Below are positions 25,984-34,400 of a DNA stretch of 64,000 nucleotides, in pieces. The notes below the pieces were generated by a model that had not been told where the DNA came from, did not search any database, and saw only the letters and a list, made by a program, of their open reading frames with translations. The position numbers were made by a program, and so were the translations under genes. Position 1 is the stretch's first letter, and every line of letters starts with the position of its first letter. The stretch comes from an uncultured Saprospiraceae bacterium (lineage in GTDB: Bacteria; Bacteroidota; Bacteroidia; Chitinophagales; Saprospiraceae), in the NCBI GenBank assembly GCA_937926205.1, contig CALEYL010000031.1:62001-126000 (forward strand), in the 5' to 3' direction.

Positions 25984-26565
25984 ATGAAAACGTCCATTTT
26001 TTCGCTCGCTTTTGTTACACTTTTTACAGGCGCTTTGAATGCACAGGAGCAACTTGCTACCAGCAGCAGCGCACCATTTGCACTGGCATCCTACACCGCC
26101 GGTTCAGATCAGGCACAACTTCCGTGTAATGCCGACTACGCACCAAAAAAAATCGAAATGGGGCTGCCTTTAACCGACTGTGAGTTCGATGTGGCACCTA
26201 AATACGCCAGCAAAGACGGTTCACTGGAGCAAGACCTCATCGCCGAAGTGCGCAAACAATCAAAATTCAGTGATTTTGAAATGGGGATGGAATACATGCC
26301 GCATTCAGTTATCCTGGTATCCAATACAACGCCGATGCAGGACAAGCAAGGTTTCCTTGTCAGCATGGTGATCAACAAAAAAGGCCAGGCCGCCAAAGTG
26401 AAGGTATACGGACAAGGCCACCTTGCCGGGTTGGTTGAGGCCACCTTGAAGACGACCATGTGGGAACCGGCAGAATACGAAGGGGTTCAGGTAGACAGCA
26501 AGGTATGGTACGGTGTGACGCTGCAATCGCGTACTCAGGTTGCCATTGCGCCTTTCCAGCCGTAA
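25984..26565 (+). CDS. Exported protein with TonB-C-like ending
   Basis: The 193-residue protein begins at ATG 25984 with a signal peptide (MKTSIFSLAFVTLFTGALNAQ). The frame is open to 25867, but that extension has no sense as a protein. Two Cys residues (PCNADY, TDCEFDV) may form a disulfide. The C-terminal 85 residues (GFLVSMVINKKGQAAKVKVYGQGHLAGL...LKTTMWEPAEYEGVQVDSKVWYGVTLQ) have the strand-helix-strand pattern and the W-x-PA-x-x-x-G-x-x-V motif of TonB C-terminal domains, without a preceding TonB membrane anchor. I infer a periplasmic protein. A candidate sigma-54 promoter precedes it and a strong terminator follows. Confidence 0.7.
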   Translation: MKTSIFSLAFVTLFTGALNAQEQLATSSSAPFALASYTAGSDQAQLPCNADYAPKKIEMGLPLTDCEFDVAPKYASKDGSLEQDLIAEVRKQSKFSDFEMGMEYMPHSVILVSNTTPMQDKQGFLVSMVINKKGQAAKVKVYGQGHLAGLVEATLKTTMWEPAEYEGVQVDSKVWYGVTLQSRTQVAIAPFQP

Positions 26566-26648
26566 TTTGAGGTATACTTAACTCAGCTATCGGTTTCCCT
26601 TTTTCGCCAGCCCGCCTCCCGGAGGGCAGGTAAGTAAAGAAGATAAAT

Positions 26649-26685
26649 GACAAAAGCGCGCCACGAAAGTGAGCGCGCTTTTGTC
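26649..26685. terminator. Bidirectional stem-loop terminator
   Basis: A perfect 13-bp stem, GACAAAAGCGCGC (26649-26661) with GCGCGCTTTTGTC (26673-26685), is extended by CAC/GTG and closed by a GAAA tetraloop, with one bulged A. A/T runs on both sides make it usable from either strand, between two convergent genes. Confidence 0.82.
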
Positions 26686-26707
26686 ATAAAAAGCAAAAGG
26701 CAAAAAA

Positions 26708-27091
26708 TTAAAGCGCTTCGTCTTCTTCTTTTAACTCCCGCTCTAATTCTTCCATGAATATGAATTCAATGCTTTCTTCAACGGTAGGAATGATGGTCAA
26801 TACCGTATCCAGTCTCGAAATTTCAATCAGCTTTTTCACACTTGGCTGCACGATGCCCGTTAACACAAACGAGCCATTCATTTTCCAGAGGCGATTGGCT
26901 GTGAGAATGGCACTGAGGCCGGATGAATCAATGTATTTTACATCAGTAAGGTCGAGAATCAGGTTCACGATACCCTCATTGGCGAAAATAACAAATTCAG
27001 ATTTGAGGTTAGGGGCAAGCATGGAATTCAGGTTCTCTTCTTCCAGGCGAAACACAGCATATTTCTCCTTCTTGTCAATCGAATATTTCAT
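26708..27091 (-). CDS. STAS-domain protein (anti-anti-sigma-like)
   Basis: The 127-residue protein shows the STAS fold pattern and the phosphorylation loop DVKYIDSSGLSAIL (Ser56/Ser57), the hallmark of SpoIIAA-type anti-sigma antagonists. Next comes FVLTGIVQPSVKKLIEISRLDTVL and an acidic tail. In the usual partner-switch its unphosphorylated form binds an anti-sigma or serine-kinase protein; no such partner lies in this window. It is not next to the ECF pair (about 1 kb away and beyond the secreted-protein gene), so a link between them should not be assumed. Confidence 0.88.
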   Translation of the reverse strand: MKYSIDKKEKYAVFRLEEENLNSMLAPNLKSEFVIFANEGIVNLILDLTDVKYIDSSGLSAILTANRLWKMNGSFVLTGIVQPSVKKLIEISRLDTVLTIIPTVEESIEFIFMEELERELKEEDEAL

Positions 27092-27244
27092 TATTCAGTT
27101 ATTTTTTTCGTTTCTGAATCATTCCATGATCCATACAGTTCAAATAGAATTGCAAAAGTATCAAATCCAACTAAGTAAGAATAACGTATTCAGGAGAAAG
27201 TTATTGATCAATCCTTTCTTAAAAAAAACTTATATAACTTTTCC

Positions 27245-28585
27245 TTATGCCCGTTCTTTCTGACTTTTGCTCAGCATGCGGTAAACTTGCGGCAAATTAG
27301 CAGCCAGAAAAGGACGCGCCTGGTGATGAATGGCCCTATGCCAGGCCAGCGCACTCAAAACCCGGGTTGCCCTTCCGATGTATTCAACCGTAGCGACTAC
27401 ATATTGCTGCCAATATTTACGGAGTATCTCAATGTTGTAAACCATCCAGATGAAGAAAGCTTCAAATAATACAGCGCCAATGACACACTGCAGGGGAGTC
27501 AGACTGTGTTTGAAAAAATAAGACAGTCCGTATCCAAACAGGGCGCCGTACAAAATGATGTAATGCACCGTATAAATGGTCAGTGTTTCGCTGCCGATTT
27601 TCGTAACCAAAGCTGGCATGCGTTTCCAGAGCGGTGTAATTAACATAATGATCCCGGCAACGGTAATGGCGTGTCCAAGTTCAATAAAAAGGTAATTGTA
27701 ATTGCCCAACTCCAGGAAATTATCCCAACCGGTAAATACGTGCAGCAGTTTAAACCACTTGGTAGAATAAAAATGCAGCATCAATCCCCCGCCGATCATC
27801 GCAGCGGGAAGCCAATTCGTGAAAGCCAGAGCCGGCCTTTTGTGCAGCACATAGCCCAACAGACCCCCCAATAATGAAAATCCAACCCAGGGTATGACCG
27901 TGAAGACAGAAAAGCTTTTCATGAAATAGGCCGCGATTGGCAAAGGCAGCCAGGACCAATCTGCGCCAAACACATCAGGGCTGATAAAAAAGACCATTAA
28001 GCCGGCAAAAGCGAGCAAGCGCGGCAACGGAATCAAAGTAGCCGTATGCAGGGCGTAAACGCCAATCAGTGATAACAAAGCCAGGCCCATACAATGCAAC
28101 ACATCTACCCCAAACATGGAATGATAGTGTTCCATTTGAAAATAGTCGATATAAACCAGTGCATTGATGTTGAAACGAAGCAGATAGGCCAGTCCAATAA
28201 GCATAAAAGCCCGTCGAATGCCTTTTTTGACCCGCTCATTCTCCCGAAGCGGTCGGCCGTCTTTCAACAGCAAAAAAGTAAAAATCAACCCGGCAGAAAA
28301 GAAAAATATAGGAGCCGTCATGCCGCGAAAGAAAGACCAGAACGCATAAATCGGATTGTTGTAATCCCGGTAAGCGTCAGAAAGCAGCGTGTCGGTGAAA
28401 TGCCCCTGAAGCATCATCATGACAGCATAGGCCCGCAGAACGTCTATGAAAAGAATCCGCGGCAGTTTGGCGGTTGAATGCGTAGATTCGATAGCAATTG
28501 TATTTTTGTTAAAATTCGCCTCTATACGACGTAATAACGCGGCAAAGTTACAATAAAAAACACGATCTAACGCTGAAAGTTCCAT
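27245..28585 (-). CDS. HGSNAT-like / DUF1624 membrane acyltransferase
   Basis: The 446-residue protein has about ten hydrophobic segments. After a roughly 40-residue N-terminal part it shows LPRILFIDVLRAYAVMMMLQGHF, the opening of the heparan-alpha-glucosaminide N-acetyltransferase catalytic family (PF07786), where a His within this first helix region is involved in acetyl transfer. GMTAPIFFFSAGLIFTF follows, also typical. It would acetylate a sugar or a similar acceptor across the inner membrane; the substrate is unknown. It stands alone between the STAS gene and the prolyl oligopeptidase gene. The start could be later than 28585, since no family residues lie in the first 40. Confidence 0.8.
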   Translation of the reverse strand: MELSALDRVFYCNFAALLRRIEANFNKNTIAIESTHSTAKLPRILFIDVLRAYAVMMMLQGHFTDTLLSDAYRDYNNPIYAFWSFFRGMTAPIFFFSAGLIFTFLLLKDGRPLRENERVKKGIRRAFMLIGLAYLLRFNINALVYIDYFQMEHYHSMFGVDVLHCMGLALLSLIGVYALHTATLIPLPRLLAFAGLMVFFISPDVFGADWSWLPLPIAAYFMKSFSVFTVIPWVGFSLLGGLLGYVLHKRPALAFTNWLPAAMIGGGLMLHFYSTKWFKLLHVFTGWDNFLELGNYNYLFIELGHAITVAGIIMLITPLWKRMPALVTKIGSETLTIYTVHYIILYGALFGYGLSYFFKHSLTPLQCVIGAVLFEAFFIWMVYNIEILRKYWQQYVVATVEYIGRATRVLSALAWHRAIHHQARPFLAANLPQVYRMLSKSQKERA

Positions 28586-28806
28586 TATTTAATGGCTTGA
28601 TTGTTAAGCTTCCCCAAATTCAGGCGTCCATATTATCAGCCTGACTTTCGGCCAGACAAGCGATATTTTCCCGCAATGCCCGAATGCCAAACGAGAGGGG
28701 GATTTTGACTCCCTTTCCCATTTTTCGTCTTTTTTTTACAGGAATTACCCATCAGGCTTCTTTATCTTTCCGCTTTTTAGAACAAGCTCTAAACCTGAAC
28801 CTAATC

Positions 28807-30954
28807 ATGAGAAGTATTTTTTCAACTTTACTGCTTGCTTGCGCGTTGTTTGCCTGCCAGCAGGAAAAAACAGATACAGCTGCCAATTACCCACTTATGG
28901 AAGTGCAATATCCTGAAACAAAGACTGTCGATCAAACCGACGATTATAACGGCACAACGGTCGCTGATCCCTACCGCTGGCTGGAAGCCGACACTGCTGC
29001 CGATGTCGGCCAATGGGTAAAAAGCCAGAATAAAGTGACTTTTGGTTATCTGGAAAAAATTCCTTTCCGCAAGCAAATCCAGGATCGCCTCACCGAATTG
29101 GTCAATTACCCCCGGTATTCTTCTCCCTTCCAGGTCGGCGAGTACTACTTTTTTAACAAAAATGACGGGCTTCAAAACCAGTCGGTTATCTACATCCAGA
29201 AAGGCCTTACCGGGCAACCGGAAGTCTTCATTGACCCCAATGCCATGTCGAAAGAAGGGACAACAGCCATCAACATCGTTGGCGTATCAGACGACGACAA
29301 GTACCTGGCCTATGCCAAACAGGAAGCGGGTTCCGACTGGGCAGAGATCCACGTCATGGACATTGCCGCCAGAAAAAAATTACCGGACGTTTTGAAATGG
29401 GTGAAATTTTCGGGCGCAGAATGGCATAAAAACGGCTTTTTCTACAGCCGTTATCCCGCGCCCGCGCCTGGTTCTGAACTTTCCGGCAACAACCAGTACC
29501 ACTCGGTGTATTATCACAAATTGGGCGACGACCAGTCGAAAGACAAACTGGTATACGAAGACCGGAAAAACCCCAATATGTACCACAACTGCTCCATCAC
29601 GGAAGACAACAAATACATCATTCTTTACGCGGCGCCAGGCACCGATGGTTATGCCGTTTATTTCCGGGAACTGGACAAAGAGGGGCCTTTCAAAGTACTG
29701 TTCGAAGGCTATGCCAATAAAAGTTCTGTCGTTCACCACCACAACGGCAAATTTTTGGTGCAAACCGACATTGACGCCCCCAAATACCGCCTTGTAGAAG
29801 TTGATCCGGCAAAGCCACAAAAAGAAAACTGGAAAGAAATTATCCCGGAATCGGATGACCTGTTGCAGAGCGTGAGTACAGGCGGCGGCAAATTATTTGC
29901 CAATTATCTAAAAAATGCCACCGACCGTTATTACCAAATGGAGTACGACGGCAGCGGCAAAAAAGAAATCCAGCTGCCGGGCCTTGGTAGTGCCGGAGGC
30001 TTTGGCGCACGCGAAAAATACAAAACGCTGTTCTACACTTTTACGTCGTTCATTTATCCGTCTACCATTTTCAAATACGACATTGAAACGGGCAACTCGG
30101 AGCCTTTCTTCAAATCGGAATTGAAATTCAATCCTGAAGATTACACAGAACGCCAGGTTTTCTACAAAAGTAAGGATGGCACAGAGGTTTCCATGTTTCT
30201 GGTACATCGCAAAGACCTGAAAATGAATGGTCAAAACCCCTGCTACCTTTATGGCTACGGTGGATTCAACGTCAGCCTCACGCCCGGTTTCAGCGCCACC
30301 CGGTTGCCCCTGCTCGAAAACGGCGGGGTCTTTGCCATGCCCAACCTTCGGGGCGGCGGCGAATACGGTGAAGCCTGGCACAAAGCCGGTATGTTGCAGA
30401 ACAAGCAAAATGTGTTCGACGACTTTATCTCCGCAGCAGAATACCTCATTGCTCAGAAATATACCTCTAAGGATAAACTGGCCATTGCCGGCGGTTCCAA
30501 CGGCGGCCTGCTCGTCGGCGCATGTATGACCCAGCGCCCCGATCTGTTCGCAGTAGCGCTGCCTGCAGTTGGTGTCATGGATATGCTGCGCTATCACAAA
30601 TTCACTGTTGGAAAAGGCTGGATTCCGGAATATGGCTCCAGCGACGACCCGGAGCAGTTTAAAAACCTGCTCTCTTATTCGCCGCTGCACAACCTGAAAG
30701 CAGGCGTAACTTATCCGGCTACCATGATCACTACCGCCGACCACGATGATCGCGTGGTGCCCGCCCACTCGTTTAAGTTTGCCGCACAACTTCAAAAATC
30801 GCATCAAGGCAAAAATCCGGTGTTGATCCGCATTGAAACAAACGCAGGTCACGGCGCCGGTAAACCCATTGCCAAAGTCATTGAAGAACAAGCAGACATC
30901 TGGTCGTTTTTGTTTTACAATACAAACTCGCCGGTAAAATATCTGGCGAATTAA
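28807..30954 (+). CDS. Prolyl oligopeptidase family lipoprotein
   Basis: The 715-residue protein starts at ATG 28807, where a lipoprotein signal is seen (MRSIFSTLLLACALFAC, lipobox Leu-Phe-Ala-Cys). The open frame back to 28684 is not needed. The N-terminal propeller region begins after DPYRWLE; the catalytic domain has GGSNGGLLVGA with Ser564, the TTADHDDRVVPAHSFKF loop holding the Asp, and NAGHGAGKP with His682. This is the S9A prolyl oligopeptidase layout. It should cleave Pro-containing peptides in the periplasm or at the surface. A 14-bp inverted repeat follows about 85 bases after the stop. Confidence 0.93.
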   Translation: MRSIFSTLLLACALFACQQEKTDTAANYPLMEVQYPETKTVDQTDDYNGTTVADPYRWLEADTAADVGQWVKSQNKVTFGYLEKIPFRKQIQDRLTELVNYPRYSSPFQVGEYYFFNKNDGLQNQSVIYIQKGLTGQPEVFIDPNAMSKEGTTAINIVGVSDDDKYLAYAKQEAGSDWAEIHVMDIAARKKLPDVLKWVKFSGAEWHKNGFFYSRYPAPAPGSELSGNNQYHSVYYHKLGDDQSKDKLVYEDRKNPNMYHNCSITEDNKYIILYAAPGTDGYAVYFRELDKEGPFKVLFEGYANKSSVVHHHNGKFLVQTDIDAPKYRLVEVDPAKPQKENWKEIIPESDDLLQSVSTGGGKLFANYLKNATDRYYQMEYDGSGKKEIQLPGLGSAGGFGAREKYKTLFYTFTSFIYPSTIFKYDIETGNSEPFFKSELKFNPEDYTERQVFYKSKDGTEVSMFLVHRKDLKMNGQNPCYLYGYGGFNVSLTPGFSATRLPLLENGGVFAMPNLRGGGEYGEAWHKAGMLQNKQNVFDDFISAAEYLIAQKYTSKDKLAIAGGSNGGLLVGACMTQRPDLFAVALPAVGVMDMLRYHKFTVGKGWIPEYGSSDDPEQFKNLLSYSPLHNLKAGVTYPATMITTADHDDRVVPAHSFKFAAQLQKSHQGKNPVLIRIETNAGHGAGKPIAKVIEEQADIWSFLFYNTNSPVKYLAN

Positions 30955-31039
30955 TGCCCTCTTTTTCCTGCCCGAGGGAGTTTAGACAGGCTATTAGACA
31001 CCCTTTAAGTTTTGGCTTCCAACTTTTTATCAAAAAACA

Positions 31040-31073
31040 GCAGGAGGCATCCCGAATTTGGGATGCCTCCTGC
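31040..31073. terminator. 14-bp perfect stem-loop, terminator-like
   Basis: GCAGGAGGCATCCC (31040-31053) pairs perfectly with GGGATGCCTCCTGC (31060-31073) around GAATTT. An A-run precedes it (T-run if read on the minus strand), and no T-run follows on the plus strand. It probably marks the end of the prolyl oligopeptidase transcript. Confidence 0.6.
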
Positions 31074-31159
31074 GAATCAAGCGTAAAATCTGTTTGTGTA
31101 CGCTATGAATTTCGCACCCACTCACTTTTTTGGAGTGGAAAGACATGCGGATTTCTTTT

Positions 31160-31246
31160 GAATGTCGAACACTGAATATCGAACAAGGAACCGCAGAAGT
31201 GAAGCAGTCTTGCTCCACTTCGACATTCGATATTCGACATTCAATA
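31160..31246 (+). repeat. Composite heptad element (copy E1)
   Basis: Five units of GAAYNYY type (31160-31194) are followed by a spacer holding GCAGTCTTGCTCCAC (31204-31218) and four units of TTCGACA type (31219-31246), which are close to inverted copies of the first array. The sequence TCTTTTGAATGTCGAACAC occurs at 31154-31172 and again at 31263-31281, a 19-bp direct repeat spanning the element. Confidence 0.78.
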
Positions 31247-31450
31247 TGCTGCTGTTCTAAACTCTTTTGAATGTCGAACACCAGGCGGGCTCTCCGGCTG
31301 CCTGTTCTCGGTCGCCCGATCTTCCTTTTCAGCTGCTCTTTTTTCCCGTTCAACTAAATTTGTATACCCTGTCGGCATGGTAAATTCTTACTTTAGCGAA
31401 GAGCAACCTATTGGTAAAAATCACCTTACATCCTATTTAATTATCCGACG

Positions 31451-34400
31451 ATGACGATACCCTTACGCACCCTAAACCTTACTTTATTCTTCCTGGCCGC
31501 AACTTTTTCCGGCGTACACGCCCAAACCTGCCAGGCGGGCTTTAGTTATGTCCTCAACGGTTTGAGTGTTCAATTTACCCAGGAGTCTACCGCTTCGTCA
31601 ACCATTACAGGGTTCCTTTGGGATTTTGGCGACGGCGCCAGCTCCACTCTGGCCAATCCGGAGCATACCTATACCGATTCAGAAGACCTGATGGTCTGCC
31701 TGACGATCACAACGGCAGATGGCTGTACCGACCAGTTTTGTGCAGAAGTGGAACCCTGCCAGCTTAATTTGACAGTCTCAGTAGGCGATTGTAATACAAA
31801 CGGTGAAATACCACTCGGAATTAATATTACAGATGTATTCGGCAACGCGCGGGAGATCAATATTTCCATAGACGGCGTATTGCTGCCGGGAAGCCCGTTT
31901 CTCATCGACAACGACCTGCCTGTTTTTACCAATGCACTGATCAACGGCGACGGCCTGGTACATACCATTTCTGTGGTTTCTACCCACAATGCAGCCTGCA
32001 CGGCAAGCTATACTTTCACAGCGCCGGACTGTGCCTCCAGTTGCTTCCTTTCCGGATTAAATGTGGCGATTGCTCAGGGCGCCATAAAAACAGTGAATGT
32101 TGGCAGTAACTTTTTCAACCCTGTAAATACCACCATCGAAGTCGGTGAACTGGTGCGTTTCAATTGGACAACTGGTGGTCATACCTCAACTTCTGATGCC
32201 ACATCAGGTCCCGACAGCTGGAATTCAGGGCTATTGGGCGCCGGAGCAACCTACGATGTGCGCATCAAAAATCCGGGCATTCATCCATATTATTGTATTC
32301 CACACGGTGGTCCCGGCGGTGTGGGCATGTCGGGTATGATTGTTGCAAACTGCCCGAACGGGAATAATTTCACCCTGCAAATTACTTTCAATACCACACA
32401 GGCCGGAGCTCAAGGCTACAATTTCCGGATTGATGGCGTCCTGCAGCCGGGGAGTCCGTTTGCTTATAATGGAACGGGGTTGCAATCGCTAAGCGCAACA
32501 ATGGCCGGCGACGGACAGGATCATACTTTTGAGATTGCCGATGCAGGTGATCCGGGCTGTTCCCAAATTCGCACCTTTACTGCACCTGATTGCGGTGCGG
32601 CGCCAACGTGCAGCATGAGCGTCAGTGCCCAGCAAAATGGCGGCTGCAATGTTGCCAATCAAATAGAGGTCAGTGTACAGATCAACAGTGTCAATGGTGG
32701 AGCAGCCGGGTTTGAGGTTCTTTTTGACGGCGTGGCAAGCGGCGGACCTTATGTGTACTCGGCCACGGGTGTCACCACCGTTTCCATTTTCGTTCCCGGC
32801 GATGGCCAATCCCATACCATCAGCGCCAGAGACCTGAATACACCAACCTGCGAAGGCAGCACGCTTTTTGTTGCGCCTGATTGCTCCACTCCCTGCAATC
32901 TGGGTAACATCACAGCAGCAACCGGCGGAGGGATTACCCATATAGTAGAAGTGCAGGATTTTCAGTTTGTCCCCCAAAACCTCACCATAGCTGCCGGGGA
33001 TCGGGTAGAATGGCACTGGACAGGCTCTGTCGCACATACCAGTACCTCTGACGCTGCAACTGGCGCAGACAGCTGGAACAGCGATTTGCTGCACCACGGC
33101 GCCACGTATCTATCACCCGTACTCTCTGCCGGCATCCATCCCTACTATTGCATCCCGCATGGCGCGCCTGGCGGTATAGGCATGACCGGTGTCATTACCG
33201 TTCAGGCCAACTGCGCCAATGGACAGGTTCCTATTGCGCTGAGCTTTACGGAATCAGGCGGTGGATTTGGCGGTTTTCAGGTATGGGTTGACAGTGTGGC
33301 GGCAGGCACTTTTGCTTACGCTGCTTCCGGGTTTGATACCATAAACGTTCTTGTACCCGGCGATGGGATGCCACATACCCTGCTGGTTCAGGATGCAGAA
33401 AATCCAGATTGCAGCGCCTCGGTAGCCATCACTACGCCGGATTGCAATGCTTCCACCTGCCGTTTGACTTTGCAGGCTCAGGAAAATGGCCCTTGCGATA
33501 CGCTTTTGCAGCTGCCGGTAGAAGTATTGATTACCGATTTAGGAGGCGGAGAAGGTGGTTTCATCCTTTTTGCCGATAGTGTTCTGGTGGATACTTTTTT
33601 ATACGGGGCCAACGATTCTACCCTCGTATCGCTATTGCTTCCGGGTGACGGACTCCCTCACATTTTCTTCGCGGCAGACCTGTCCGATTCAATGTGTATT
33701 GCTTCCGATACCCTGACTACCCCCAATTGCATGCTCCCATGTCAACTGTCCAACCTCCTGCTGGCAAGTGGCGGGGGCGGCGATCCGGTTATACATACGG
33801 TAGAAGTTGTGGATTTTTCATTTATCCCCAATCACATCAATGTTCAGGTAGGAGACATCGTCCGCTTTATCTGGAATGGCCATGTACAGCATACAACTAC
33901 TTCAGATGCCATTACCGGGCCCGACGTCTGGAACAGTGGTTTGCTGGGCCATGGGAGTGTTTTTGATGTCACCATAACCAGCGAAGGGGTGCACCCATAT
34001 TATTGTATCCCGCACGGCGCGCCAGGGGGCATCGGCATGGCAGGAGACATAACAGCTACGCCGCCCTGCCAGGATGGAATGGTCAGCGTTGCCGTTTCAT
34101 TCGACGCTACGATGGGCAGCAGCCAGGGCTACGAGGTTTTTGTGGATGGAGTGCAAACTGGTGGCCCATTTGCTTACAATGATCCGAATGGCAGCAACCA
34201 GACCACTGTGATGGTTGCGGGTGACGGACTGACACATAACATCAGCCTTCAGGATGTGGATGGTGCGGAATGCGGGATCAGCGCTGACATACAAACCCCT
34301 AATTGCGCGGGCGGTTGTAATATCGCCAATCTGGACATTCAATTTCCGGATACAACCTGTAACAACGGGATGATCCCGGCGAGCTTGTCCTTTACAGCAG

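Larger units (their letters stand above)
30955..31450. other. Intergenic region with hairpin and heptad element
   Basis: No credible gene lies here. The region holds a 14-bp perfect stem (31040-31073), a composite heptad element (31160-31246) and a 19-bp direct repeat. The minus-strand frame at 31030-31353 merely translates these repeats. Confidence 0.6.

Noticed and set aside
29908..30891. 327-codon minus-strand frame
   Set aside because: It is antisense to the catalytic domain of the prolyl oligopeptidase and has no signal or motif.
31030..31353. 107-residue minus-strand frame as a gene
   Set aside because: It translates the heptad element and the 14-bp hairpin, has no recognisable protein pattern, and lies in a repeat-filled gap.
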